Both the position numbers and the translations under genes were made by a program. 64,000 nt of DNA, taken from Deuterostichococcus epilithicus (taxonomy: Eukaryota > Chlorophyta > Trebouxiophyceae > Prasiolales > Stichococcaceae). The DNA is taken from NCBI GenBank assembly GCA_033439295.1, contig JAVTLE010000010.1, positions 620,001 to 684,000 of the forward strand, read 5' to 3'. The notes beneath the pieces were generated by a model that saw nothing but the letters and a program-made list of their open reading frames with translations, did not search any database and was not told the DNA's origin. Shown here piece by piece: positions 1 to 12,000 of this stretch; positions within the stretch are counted from its first letter, which is position 1; every line of letters begins with the position of its first letter.

Positions 1-367
1 CCGCGCCAGCAGCCCCATTCTGGGCCATTCTTGTGGTAACCTTGAGGCGGTGCACACGAGAAGTAACAAAGCAGGTCCCTCCTGGGCGTTTTTCAACAAA
101 TCTTCTGCCGTGACCTGGATTGACAAGGAGCGACAGATTCTACGTAGCGACGCTGTCGCTGAATCCTGAATGGCCTGCAAGTTGGCGCGCTGCTCCATGC
201 GGAAGCGGTGTCCTCGCTATCCGCTGGCCGCCTTAGGGTTTTACACCATCAGTGAACCATGATGACCCTTGGGTACGGCAGCAGGTCCTGCCTGGAAGCG
301 GCATCGCTGTCAACGACCAGGTGTGCACGTTGCAAAGCACCGACTGTTGCCTTCACATGAGGTACAC
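1..367. other. left-edge sequence, no gene recognised
   Basis: This stretch lies beyond the stop codon of the ABCD4-like gene that reads leftwards and probably holds its 3' UTR. No exon of a recognisable protein, RNA gene or repeat was seen on either strand. Short open frames run across it, but they have no recognisable motif and overlap the transporter's ATPase exon in antisense. Confidence 0.4.
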
Positions 368-3300
368 TCACGGCGACTGCCGATGTAAGCCAACGGGCGG
401 TAGCACCTGCGTCCACTCGCCGCTGCCGTCCGCTGCGAGGCTCACCACAACATCATGCTGCAGCCGCACCGGGCTGTCCCGCTGCCCAAGCGTCAGCACG
501 GCGATGCCCGCCGCACGGATGGCGCCGTACAGGTCGGCCGTCACTCCTGCGCCAACGGCGCTGGTGGCCTCGTCTAGGACGGCCAGCGACGGCTGCTCCA
601 GCAGGAGCCGCGCAACCGCCAGCCGCTGCACCTCGCCCACCGACAGCTGGCCTGCAGTACGCATTTTCAGGTCGAAACACACCTGCACAGTGATCTGCAG
701 GTTCACCCATGGTGCTGTTCACCAGGACAGTTAGGCCAGTGGAGCAGCTCCGTCCCCACACCAAAGGAGGCGAGGGACGTGGGCGGATTCAGCACCGATA
801 GACTTCACCTGCCCAGTCTGCAGGCCGGTGCCAGTCGCCGCCAACGCGCGCAAGCAGGTGCTGCAGGCCCACACACTGCAAAGCGGCTGCCATTTCGGGC
901 GCGTCGGCTGGGCGGCTGCAGCCGTAGGTCAGCTGGTCCCACAGCGCGGCACCCGGCGCCGTCAGCGCCCGCTGCGGCAGGAATGCCACCTGCGGCACAT
1001 GGGCGACAGGCAACCTGATACATCTTCCTGGACTTGGGGTCGTCACCCCGGACATCTCCTCAGGAGGAGGGCTTTCCAGGAGAGCTGTGGAGCCAATGGA
1101 TATGAAGCTCGTGATGCCGGCAATTCGCACCCAGCATCGCAGTCAGCTGGCGAGCGAAGCGTGCTGTGCAATCCTTGACGTGACGGGGTTTCCCACCTGG
1201 CCTGGTGGAGGCAGCCGGCAGGTGCCCCGCCGCCGCGGGTGCAGCCCCGCCAGCGCGCGTACCAGTGTGCTTTTGCCGCAGCCGCTGGGGCCCTCCACCA
1301 GGACGGCGCCGCCTGGCAGCACCTGCATTTCTTGCCAAATTGTATTTACAATTCTTCCACATGTACGGCCTGCATGTGCACAGCGGATGGTCTGGCGCCT
1401 AGCCTGGTCGCCATATGCCGCCTGTGCGTGTGGTGGAGCGAGCATCCGATGCGGCCATTGCTGAACACCAGGGAAGGGTATGATAAAAAGCATGGACGAA
1501 GAATGATTTGATGTGTTGTTAGGTGTGCGAAGTCGTCGAGGCTTCAGACCTGCAAGTCGAGTGCGGCGGCGCACAGCCAGCCGTCTGCAGTGCTGTAGGT
1601 GAAGTCACGCAGGCACAGCAGCGGCTGCGGCGGCGACTCGTGCCGAGGCAAGCCGGCTGTGCAGAGGCTGGCGATGGCCTGCTGCAATGCGGCCTGCGGC
1701 GCGTCTGTGAATAGCGTCGCTGGATACGACGCCGTGCCTGCAAACGCACACGGATGCCTTCAGTGATGACCATGTAAACAGAGTTGAAGCCTCGATGGAA
1801 AGTCACTGGGCCTCGCCACCTGGAAGACTGTCAGCACCACCAGATGGCCAGCACATGGCTCAGCTATCTCGGATGGCAGTGGCTGCGAAAGGGAACCACG
1901 TGACAACCAAGACGGACCGTGGACTGGGTGCTGCACGACAGGGCATGCGCCGAAGTCCCTGCGGGCATAGCCGAGGAATGTTGCTGCCGCGGTGACCTCG
2001 CTCCAGACGCGATGCCCAGGTGCGCCCGACTGCACGGTACACAGACAAATGAAGGACTTCTCAGTAAGCGAATCTGGCCAGCACCAGGCACGGCTAAAGC
2101 CTACACGGCACAGCAGCAGTAGGTGTCCTACGCAACAGCGATGGGACTCACCATAGGCTTGCCGGTCAGCGGGTCAATGGCGTCACACCAGAAATGCTGC
2201 GCCGCCAGTGCCGCCTGCACCGCTCGCGCCCACTGGACGAAGCAGGCTAGCATCCTGTCCATTTCCTGCTGCCAGAGCACCTGCGAGTCGCACACGCCTG
2301 GAGAGGCTTGATGATTATAGATTATAATACATGAATATGGATGATTATGATGACCTGTGTCCATCGAGAGGCACGCAATGCTATCCCTAAGACCCGTTCG
2401 ACTGGACCTTGAAATACAGCAAGCTCAGACACTCCTTTCATCGTAGGGGTGTCGAGCATGGGCGAGTGCATGGCAAGCCTGAAAACAGCGGCGACATGCC
2501 ACCTGTGCGTCTGTCGGCGGGTCGCTGATTGCCTCAGCGTCCGAAACCCGCTGCACGCCGTCGGGCGCAAACTGGAAGGTCAGCACCGCCAGGACGCCCT
2601 GCCCGTGCGGCGCATCCGGCAGCACCGCTGAAAGCTCGGCCCGCACGTCGCGGCCCAGCCTGCAAGGCAGGACATCTGCCCAGCTTGCTGTCATGGTAAG
2701 GTATGCTACTGCCACTGCAAACGCCTTGACCTTGCACCAGGACAGTTGTGGTCACATTCCAGGCAGTCGAATCTGCCACCTGTGAATGGACACCTCCAGG
2801 GGACCGGCGGGCGACGCCAAAGTGTGCGGTGACTCCAGCATCGTCGACATGGCTGCGCAAAACGGGGAGGCGACCTCTGAATCTGAATCCGGGTGGAAAA
2901 ACGACACAACATCAAGTCTCTTCGCTGTCTCTGGCCCTCGTGGTCACCCGACTCGGGCGGATCGGATAGGTGCCGAGTTCGAGACAACCAGCGAACAGTC
3001 GAACATAAGGCCGGCATGGACAATAGTGCCGACCAGCTTCATGGCCCGCGGCACGGATGGTGGCACCTAACACTTGGAAAATCCCAATTCTTACACCGTT
3101 CTCTGACTACCAAATACTTCCTTGTCAGCAACCCTTCTCTGTCTCTGTCGCTTATCAGTGTGCATCCCAGCAGCAGTGCGTGCCATCCGCAGCAGATCAA
3201 CATCTGCTGGTGGTCCTGTGAGTGTAACAGAACAGAAGCGTGCCTGGATCAGCGCGCTGACGGAGCTTTGCTGGCGGCGCTGCCGGCTGCCCATCGCCTG

Positions 3301-5711
3301 CGCTGCTCTGCTGCAGCAGCTCCAGCGCCTACAGTAGCCGGCTAGCGATGAGCAGCAAGCATGACAGCCGCCCAGATCTCCCTAGGTGATGCTGTGAAAT
3401 GCATACGAGCGTCGAATCTGCATGCAAGTCGCATGCCATGGCGCCTGACGAGATTCCCACCTGGGCCAGCTGGTGGATGCGCGCTGTCAGGCCGGCCAGC
3501 AGCGACAGGTGGTCTGAGGCGTCCATCATCTGGCTGAAGCTGTTCATCAGCATGAGCGTCGCGAAGCAGGCGTTGGATACCCGCTCTGCCGCCTTGCCGC
3601 CGGAATCGCCCGGCCCCCCGCGCGCCGCTGCAAAGCGGTGCGGTCGCACATCGGCCCAGCAGTGCGCGCCACCCGGCGACTGAAGCCCTTTTGGAACCCC
3701 ATCACGTTTTGCCTGACGTATTTAGGCGGCTGCCTTGACACCAAGGAAGGTGGGAAAAGGTGCAGCTGGTGCGGGAGCATCCTCAGCTTGTGGGTTGCGA
3801 TAATCCCCCGGCGCGGGCGGCTCTGTGAAAGATGGTGACAGGAGGCGCAGGGGTAGGAGACGACGACAGGCGGGCGCACTGTGGAAAACGGCGAGCGCGA
3901 CGCAGCAGTAGGAGATGATGGCGCCGCCGTAGTCCAGTGCGCGCGTCAGCGTCGCCTGCCCGGCATGCCACGCCGCGAGGCGCCGCTGGTTCCGCACCGC
4001 CGCATCCAGGCGCGCCTGCAGCCATGATTAAGCACCATCCATGACTTGGCTTCTGATGCATCCGCCATTCGAAACCCTAAAATCCCGACGGTGTCCGCAG
4101 TGTCTCACTGCGCTGCGCGAGCTGCCCTGAGCGGCCATGCATCAGGCGCCAGCGGCTGCACACTTGCGCGATTCGAGAAGGAAACGGCGGTGTCCCAGGA
4201 GGCTCGCCTGCAGCGCAGCCTGTTCCGCCGGCGAGCCGCCACAGAGCGCCGCTTCGGCAGAGGCAGCCCGCAAGCGCGCGTGCGCACTCCGCAGGTCGCC
4301 CTCCAGCCGCTCCTGTCGGAACACCGCAGCCGCAATTGGCGCCAGGACTGCCCTGCACCGTGGCATAACAGCAGGTCGCGCCTCCACCCCTTTCGAATTC
4401 CCGTGCCTTCACCGCCATTGGTGGTGCGCCACACATGGCAGCAGTCAAGTGCGCAAATTAGAGGTGCCAGCACTGCCAGCCTGACGCAGCGTGCTCAGTA
4501 GTGCACTGGTAACCTGGAATGCACGAGTGCTTGGTGATGCTGACTCACCGCTGCAGAATGGCGCTCACAGCAAAGAATACGTAGACCAGCATGACAGCGG
4601 GAGCCGATGTCAGGCGCGCCATCCAGTTCGTATAAAATGCCACCTGTCAGATCGAGCTCAGGGTGGCCATTGGTCCTTGTGTCTCAATGTAATTACTGTG
4701 GCAAGCCGTTCAAGAACACAAGCTTTATTGCCAGCACAATGGTGCTAGCACCTTGAGCGGCGCCGCGGCGAATATCGCGGCCAGCCGCCCCAGCTCCTCC
4801 GCCCAGCGGCCTACGTCTGCAGCCATGCGCTGGTCCGGATTGTCAATCGCGCCGGGCAGCCGCGCAAACGCCGCGCCGCGGCAGTACAGCTGGTGCAGCC
4901 ATGCCGTGACCGAAGTCCTCGAGCTGCAGGCGCGACGGCGCAAGGCAGTTTGTGCCGTCTCAGGGACTCATCCACAGCCACAATGGGCTTGACCAGCGCG
5001 CACCTAGAGCGAAGCGGAGCAGACAGCAGCACACATGTCACCAGGTGAGTCTCAGTAGTAAGAGAGACAACATTCTGAGAGGGCAAGCAGCAAGGCACCT
5101 GGCGGCGACAAGCTCCGACAGCCAGCGGGTGATGCCCTGCACACACGATGTCAGGCAGTACAGAGCCGCCGCCAGGCGCACTGTGTGCCACAGCGCCGCT
5201 GCCTCTCGGTCTACGAGCACGCGGTAGAATGCCCCCGCCACGGTGCCGCCTGCGGCCACCAAAGGCAGGCCGGCTCATGCGGCTGGTCCATGATGCAGCG
5301 TGCGATGAACCCGCTTGGCACCATGAGCTTCGTGCAACCGTTGCCACGGTGAAGACTCTCACTGCGGGAGACGATGTAGGCCTCCAGCACGGACAGTGCC
5401 GCCAGGGTCAGTGCATGGAACGGCCGCGCGATACGCAGCAGCGCCGGCAGCTGCCGGCGCAGGACGCCGTCCAGGCTTTGCTGCCCTGGATCGCCGCCTC
5501 CGATGTCTTGAGCCGTGCATTTACGAGGATCACCAAGCCTGGACGCTGTAGCTTCACCAGGTGCCAGCGCCTGCAAGTCACGGCGGCGCGCTGTCCAATG
5601 CACTGACCACGGAGAAGCATCGATGCATGATCGTGCCACAGCTTTGCTCACCTGGCCACGCTCCTCGTCATAGAGCACGCCGGCCAGCAGAGGCGTCGTC
5701 TCGGCGTGCAT
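368..5711 (-). CDS. ABCD4-like: ABCD4-type cobalamin ABC half-transporter with an embedded CblD (MMADHC-like) domain
   Basis: Many short exons read right to left. The membrane domain matches ABCD4: an exon near 4725-4943 has LHQLYCRGAAF and IDNPDQR (human ABCD4 has LHRLYFRGRAY and IDNPDQR), 4142-4387 has RLEGDLRSAHARLRA (the EAA-like loop), and about 3463-3650 has NSFSQMMDASDHLSLLAGLT. The ATPase domain has Walker A GPSGCGKST (about 1280), a Q-loop region LPQRALTAPG (about 960), signature LSVGEVQRLAVARLLL and Walker B LAVLDEATSA (about 550-640). LSxGExQRL followed by QPxxAVLDEATSA fits ABCD4 better than ABCD1-3. Human ABCD4 exports vitamin B12 from lysosomes together with LMBD1. Between the two halves, at 1738-2715, sits a complete CblD-like core on the same strand. 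The stop is at 368-370. The start at 5711 (MHAETTPLLAG, donor near 5650) is plausible but not proven. A CblD gene nested in an intron is the main alternative to a fusion. Confidence 0.82.
1738..2715 (-). other. CblD/MMADHC-like cobalamin-trafficking module inside the ABCD4-like gene
   Basis: Three or four exons encode the C-terminal fold of MMADHC (CblD), the protein that directs B12 to methionine synthase or methylmalonyl-CoA mutase. In order: LPCRLGRDVRAELSAVLP and VLAVLTFQ (2540-2690; human CPELLRKDFESLFP and LMILTVTQ), an exon at 2280-2152 of exactly 43 codons with WQQEMDRMLACFVQWARAV and FWCDAIDPLTGKPM (human has YWADFIDPSSG), then WSEVTAAATFLGY, GACPVVQHPVH and GHLVVLTVFQ (human [20 protein letters not shown]). 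All introns can be placed in phase. After VFQVARP a 69-nt GT-AG intron (1806-1738) joins in frame to an exon at 1737-1550. That exon carries the start of the ATPase domain (PLLCLRDFTYSTADGW), which then splices in phase 0 to the Walker A exon at 1322. No stop codon separates the two. Confidence 0.8.
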
Positions 5712-6050
5712 CTGGCTGGCACACTGTGCGCGCAGCGCCTCAAAGAGCCATTAAGACTAGCGACCACTCGGGTGACAAAGCCCTGCGGCACAGCACAAGC
5801 GCTGGTCAATTCCGACTATCCAAGGTTCTGTCTGTTGTGCCAACGTGAAACAGGCGAGGTCTGCTCTCAGAGGAAGCGCAGCGTGCGCTCACGTGCACGA
5901 GTAACGGCGGTTTCGGAATCCGATTCAGCAGCACATGCTGCTACCCCAGCAAATTTTCAAGCTTTCGCCTCCCAGAACTGTTTGCAAGATGCGATAACCG
6001 GCTGCCGTGCTCATTGTGATTCGTGCAGCCGCCACAAGTGAAGTTACACC
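5712..6050. promoter_or_regulatory. divergent intergenic region between the ABCD4-like and SulP genes
   Basis: About 340 bases lie between two head-to-head start codons, so this interval should carry both 5' UTRs and a shared or back-to-back promoter. No TATA box, riboswitch or conserved motif was recognised. Open frames here are short and without recognisable motifs. Confidence 0.4.
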
Positions 6051-9000
6051 ATGTCTGCCCCAAGGCATGTCCCTCGGCCACCAAGCAGGCCGAGCAGCTC
6101 ACTAACTGCCGCGCTTCTCTCCAGCAGCCAAGAGGACCATGAAGCACGCATCGATGTTCCGCTTGCGCACGGCTCAGCGCAGAGCCTGGGCCTGGGCAGC
6201 TCTTACGATGCGGACGCCCTGAGCGGCGGGCACACGCCTGAGCAGAACGCCTTCCTTGTGGGCAGCCCATGGTGAGCAAGCCGCGTGCTACAAGGGCTGA
6301 TCATGAGCCTGCACTGTGGCGCGTGATTCAACAGCGATCCGGCAGATTTACAAGCTGTAATGCATGCATGTGCCGGCACGGAACGATGCGGCGCCAGCCA
6401 CCTTAAAGGCGCTCGGTGCAAGGCTTCCTCATCAGCCTTCTCTGAGTTGTGGTCACGTCTGCGTGATGGGCTCAGGGGCGGCCCGAGGAGCGGCGCCTCG
6501 CTGTTTTTGCGGTCAACCAGCCGCTCGTACCGCCGCCCATCCTTCGATGAGTCCGCCGCGCCGCACTCCATGGCCCGCACTTACAGCATCAGCGAGGTGC
6601 CTGACTTGGAGGCAGCGGCCTCCGGCCGCGTGTCGCGCGAGGCCAGCCAGACGCTGCTGGGCGCGCTGCATGAACCGGGTGCAGGCGGCGGCGCGACATC
6701 GCTGCCCGCTGGCAGCCCGGCAAAGGCGGACGGCCCTGACGTGGAGCGGGCCCTGCAGCCGCCAGAGTTCTCAGGTAGACACCGCAGCACAGAGTCGCTG
6801 CTGACAGGGCACGGGCCTAATGCGTGAAGCTTCTGTGGGGCCAGCTGCCAGGCTTGGCTTCAGGGTCCTGAATGCGTGGTGAGTACTCACCGAGACCAGA
6901 GCTTTGACCTTCCCCCTTGCAGCGGAGGAGAAGGCGTCAGCGGCGGCAAAGGCGAAATCACTGTACACAGCTGTTGTCTATGGCTTCATCAACGGCATCG
7001 TGGGCCTGCCAACGATGATTTCCTTTGTTGCCATCATATTCAAGGTGTTTGATTGTGTCTCCATCCGTCATTGATTGTGTCGACAGATTGCTTGTTTTGT
7101 TGTGCCTTCACCCGTCTCCCTCATGAGGCGATTGCTCAACATACAGAGCTGCTCCTGCAGGACCCCACATACTCAACATACCTCAGCCAGCTGGCCAAGC
7201 TCGGCTTTTTTGCCTCGGGCGTGCACCAAGCGGTGCGCCTGCAGCCCGTCTGACGGACATGCAGCACAGCATTGCTGGCCCAGGAGCCCACGCCGTCACC
7301 TGCATCGCGCTGCCAGCCCTGGCGTCACTGTATGTCCCGTCACTGCGCAGGTGTTTGCCATCTTCAGCACGCTGCCTTATGCAGTCGGCCAGGTTCAGGA
7401 CGTGGGCCTGATCTTCCTCAGGTGATGGTTGCGAGCGGTGCATTGAATGCATGTATGGGTTGGCGGCAGGCCTGCCACTGGCTTGCGTAGCCCATGTCGA
7501 TATTGCTTGTCCTGATGGCCCTTGCTGATGTGCTCGGCAGCGCAATGGCCACCTCCATCGCGGCCATGTGCGCCGACGCCGGGTCGGCGGTGGCAATGGG
7601 CACATCGCTCACCTGGCTGGCTTTCTCAACCGTGGCGGTCGGGCTGGCCATCATTGCCGTGGGGAAGCGGAAGCTGGCCACTCTGGTGCTTCACACTGCT
7701 GCTCGGAATGGCACAGATGCAGCATCAGACATCTGGCGTTTGGCGTATGAAGTATGGTGTATGCCTGTAAGGCGGCAGTCTGCTCAGGCTTGGCGTATTC
7801 GGGCGGGGACCTTTGGATCACTGAACATGGCGCTCTTGTGCCGCAGGTGCAATACATGCCCATTCAAGTGGTTGGAGCCTACCTAGGTCAGCTACGGATC
7901 ACCTCTGGCAGGGGTTCCATGAGCGTCAAGTGCAATGTGCATCTCGACTCGTCAATGATCAGTGTGCAAAGCTGTCATGCCTTTCCTACAGGCTATGTCG
8001 GCTATTTCTGCATAGCCGCTGGCATCGGGCTCGGTGTGGGTCAGGATATCGGCAGCATCCTCTCATGTGAGCAATCTGCATGTTGTACTCTGTTGACTGC
8101 AAAATTCTGATACCGGGACATGCCCATTCGTCCGCCTTGAGGCTAGGCTTTCTCATGGCGCGATGAGTGTGAGAGTCGACGAGTATTGTCCGCCTTCAAA
8201 GCCGAAATCGCTCTCCGTCGGGTGCGCAGGGCGGCTGCTGGCGCAGAAAGATGCGCTCAGCAAGTTGGGCCCGACCCTCGCGGCCACAGCGGCGCTGCTG
8301 CTGACGCTCAAGTGCAGCCGCAACCCCCTGGCACTGCCCGTGGTGCGGTCGTCGTCCTCCCTTTCGTGTCTTCAAGGTCGACTCGTGCTGAGCTCCATAT
8401 GCGATGAGCGGGGCCACGCATGGCATGAACAGGGCTGCGCATGGTACCTGCGTCCGTCAGGTCACTCGAGACGAGCCCGCCACTGCACCTGAGGCGCTCT
8501 GTCCCCTGCAGGTGCTCGTCGCGATACCGGCCATCTTCCACGTTGTGCGCATCTCCATGGGCTACTCGATGGACGACGCCATCGCCACAGGGTGGCTGAT
8601 GAGCGGCGCAGTGAGATTCGCATCCATCCATCCATCCATCCATCCATCCATCCATCCATCCATCCATCCATCCATCCATCCATCCATGCTCCACCATTCG
8701 AAGGGCACCTTGGCACTGCCCAGTGCACTCGCGCGAGATCTGTCGCTCTCTACTCCGCCAGGGCAAGGTCATGGTTGGTAAGTCGCTGTTGTGTCGTCGC
8801 GAAACGAAGCATTCAGATGCCAAATGCAGGGTTCGGACAAGCCGTTCTGGTCGGTGTACGAGCTGTACAACTGGAGCTTCGACGGCTGGAAGCTGGAGGG
8901 CGTCCAGTGGAGCGCGATGCCGCGGCAGGTGCCCAGCCTGATAGCGCTGTTCCTGGTGGTCACCTTTGGCAGCGCCCTGGACGTGGCCGCCATCCAGCAG

Positions 9001-12000
9001 GACACGCCCTGGCCGCTTGACTTCAACCAGGAGCTCATCACCGTTGGTGGGCTGTCGATGCTGCAGTTGCATGCAGATGCCGTTGTCAACTGTGTTGCTG
9101 GAAGGGCGTGTGCCGTTGTCGGTCATGTTTGGGCATGCTGCATTTGCACCCTCGCATCCCAAAGGCTGCCGCAGCATGTGTGCCGTTAAGTTGCATACTG
9201 GAATGGCGTCGAGTGACGGGGTCGCGGGCGCCTGCAGGGATTTCGAACGTGGTGGCGGGCGCTGTGGGCGCCGGCATGACTGGAAGGTGACTGCCATCAT
9301 AGTTGCATTGTCGAAACTCGGCAACCGGCACCTCTTGTCTCCAGGTTGTTCCTCGCCTGCGACTCACTCGTTGTTCTTTGTCGCTGCAGTTACATCTTTT
9401 CTCAGGTGCGGACCGCCTGCGGGCGTCGGCGTCATGACCAATTTCTGCTTCACCGAATGCTGCGGTTGTGCTCTGCTGAGACGTCAATGGCTCCGCAACC
9501 CTTGACCCTCCGAGTGCAGACGATCTTCTCGATGCGGGCGGGCGTCGACAATCGGCTGCACGGCGCCATCGTAGCGGCCATGGAGCTGGCCCTGTTCTTC
9601 GCTCCCATCAGCATTGTGCAGTACATGGTGCGGGACAGCATGGCTGGAGCATGATGCATGGCGCAGGGAGGCAGTGATCCAGCATTTCATGCTGGTCTTC
9701 TGACGCAGGCGCTGATGAGTTGGTAGGTTTCAAGTTTAACGTTTTGTGGTAAAAGTGCCAACAGCTCGTTTGTGCGGCTGCAACAGCCCAACTACTTCTA
9801 CGGCTCGCTGTTGGTCATGTTCGGGATAGACATCAGCAACGACTGGCTGATCCACTCGGCCACAAAGGTGTGCTGTCATACCGCCGTCCTACTGCTAACT
9901 CGTCCGACTGGTACCGTTCTTGCGTCTGCACACTGGTGCAAGGGCACCGCACTGAGTTGCTGATGTCTCTCCGAGCAGGTCACGCGGGCCGAGTACGTTC
10001 TGCTTATTCTGAGCTTTTTCGCCATTCTTCAGAGTGAGCCGCTGTCGGATGCGCATGCGGTCTCCGTGAACCACTTCTTGCTCTGTGATAGCGTGTCGAA
10101 TGAGCATCGGTGTCACAAACCCCCTTCCGACATGTCCGCAGCCGGGCTGGAGGTTGGCATTCTGGCAGGGTTGGTCGCCTCGACCTTTTACTTTGCGTTC
10201 TGCTATGCCAGGGTAAACCCCAGATCCTCTGTCGAGCATCCAACCCCATCCCACAAACACCATGGAATGTGGCGCTGCCGTGTTGCTGACAGTCAAATTG
10301 CGATTCCTATGCCGCCACTTTTGCATGACAGCCGTCGGACTCTACCTTCACACGTCTCCACAGGCACATCTTTCAGACTTCAGTATCATCCCCAGCCGCA
10401 GCGGCGTCATGCGCACCTGGGACCAGCGCATCATCCTGGATGTGCGTCCCTGCATGCAGTGCCTCCTTTGATTGCAGGAATCCTCGTCTGCAAACTCGTT
10501 GCCCTGTGTCAGAGACTTTGTGGACGGATTCTCCTCGCCACAAGACAAACTGAACGCCTTATTCAAATTGCCAGCTTACCGCGCAGCCGCTGACGCTCTG
10601 CTTGCGGTGCTGCACAGGTGTTCACGCAGCACATGGTGACGATCGCGATGTCCGGGTACATTTTCTTCGGTGAGTTTACCTGCATTGGCTTGACAGATGC
10701 GTTGTCGAATGCGACCACCTCTCTAGCTCCTGCATGCAATCAGTGATGCGCCGCAAATTGCAGTCAACTGTCGCCCAATGTCTCGCCTGGTCCCATGCAG
10801 GCAGCTCCCTCGCAGTCAGCGACAGAGTCCTCAGCGTGCGCTGTTGTCTGCATCTACCTTATCGAAAGCTACCTGAATGTGCATCTACGGAGATTTGTGC
10901 GCAGACTTCACACATGTGGCACACCAAAGGCAGTCGACTGGTGCTTGCGGCAATCGTTGGCTGACATCACAACCAGAGCAAGCAGGGGATCGGGTGCACC
11001 TCACAGGTCAGTCATGCCTGCCACAGCAGACAGCCTCGACTCTCACAGGCGTCGTGTGTGAGGCACAGGTCGTGGAGGACATGCTCGAGAGGGACCTGGC
11101 AGAGGCGGGCGTCGGCACGATCGTGGGCCAGGTGTGATGTACTTGCGGGCCTTCTGACACGCGTATCCTGACGTCCTGACGACACCTTTGCAGACATCAA
11201 GTCAAGACTGTATCAATGTGCATGGCCTGGGCATGCTGCCGAGCGGCCAGGTAGCTGGTGGTCCTGCCGCGACCCCACAGGCCGTTTCCTTGGCAACAAA
11301 GACCCGCTGCAAGCTCTCCCCGTGATCCTTCCGGCACCCTGTGACTATGCGGTCGCGGCAGGTGCGGCGGAGCGCCTCCGACGAGGGCGTCGCGGGCGGC
11401 CGCGGGCGGTCGTTGGAGGAGCGCACACAGGCCGCAATGCGCACCTGCCCCCGCTTCGTGCTGCTGGACTTCAAGTAGGCCTCGCCAAGTCTCGAGCTGC
11501 TCCAGTCATGTGCCGCGGCCAACGCCGTGATGACATCTCCATCCTCTGACGCTCTTGCCTGGGGAATCGTTTCGCCGAGGAGGTGCAGGCGACGCTCCTG
11601 CAGGTCGATGCGCCTGCCGCTGACGCTGCCACCCCTGTCGTTCAGGGTTTCACCGTCTCGCTGCGCGCAGGAAGGTGCAGGGGCTGGACGCGACGGCGGC
11701 GCGCACGATAGGCACGCTGTACGGCACGCTGCGGGGCCGCGGCGTGCAGCTGCTGGTGGCCTGCCTGCACAGCAAGGAGATCGTGCGCCTGCTGCGGTGC
11801 GGCCTCCTGTGAAGGCCTGCACTGCTGTGCATCGCTTCGAGCAGGGCGCTTGAAACCGTGACCTGCAACTCCAGGAGGACAGCTCGTGTTGCACAGATTG
11901 CTGGGCTGGGCAGATATGGGCCTAGAGGTGCGATTCTTCCGGCTCTGCAGCCTTGACGCCCAGTGGCATCGGCGGCCCCGCCGCAGCTGCGCTTTACCCA

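Noticed and set aside
8308-9324. Minus-strand open frame of more than 300 codons
   Set aside because: It runs antisense to clear SulP exons and is kept open by the CATC repeat; its protein text has no family resemblance.
11202-11894. Minus-strand frame of about 230 codons
   Set aside because: Antisense to the STAS exons; Arg/Ala/Ser-rich shadow text without motifs.
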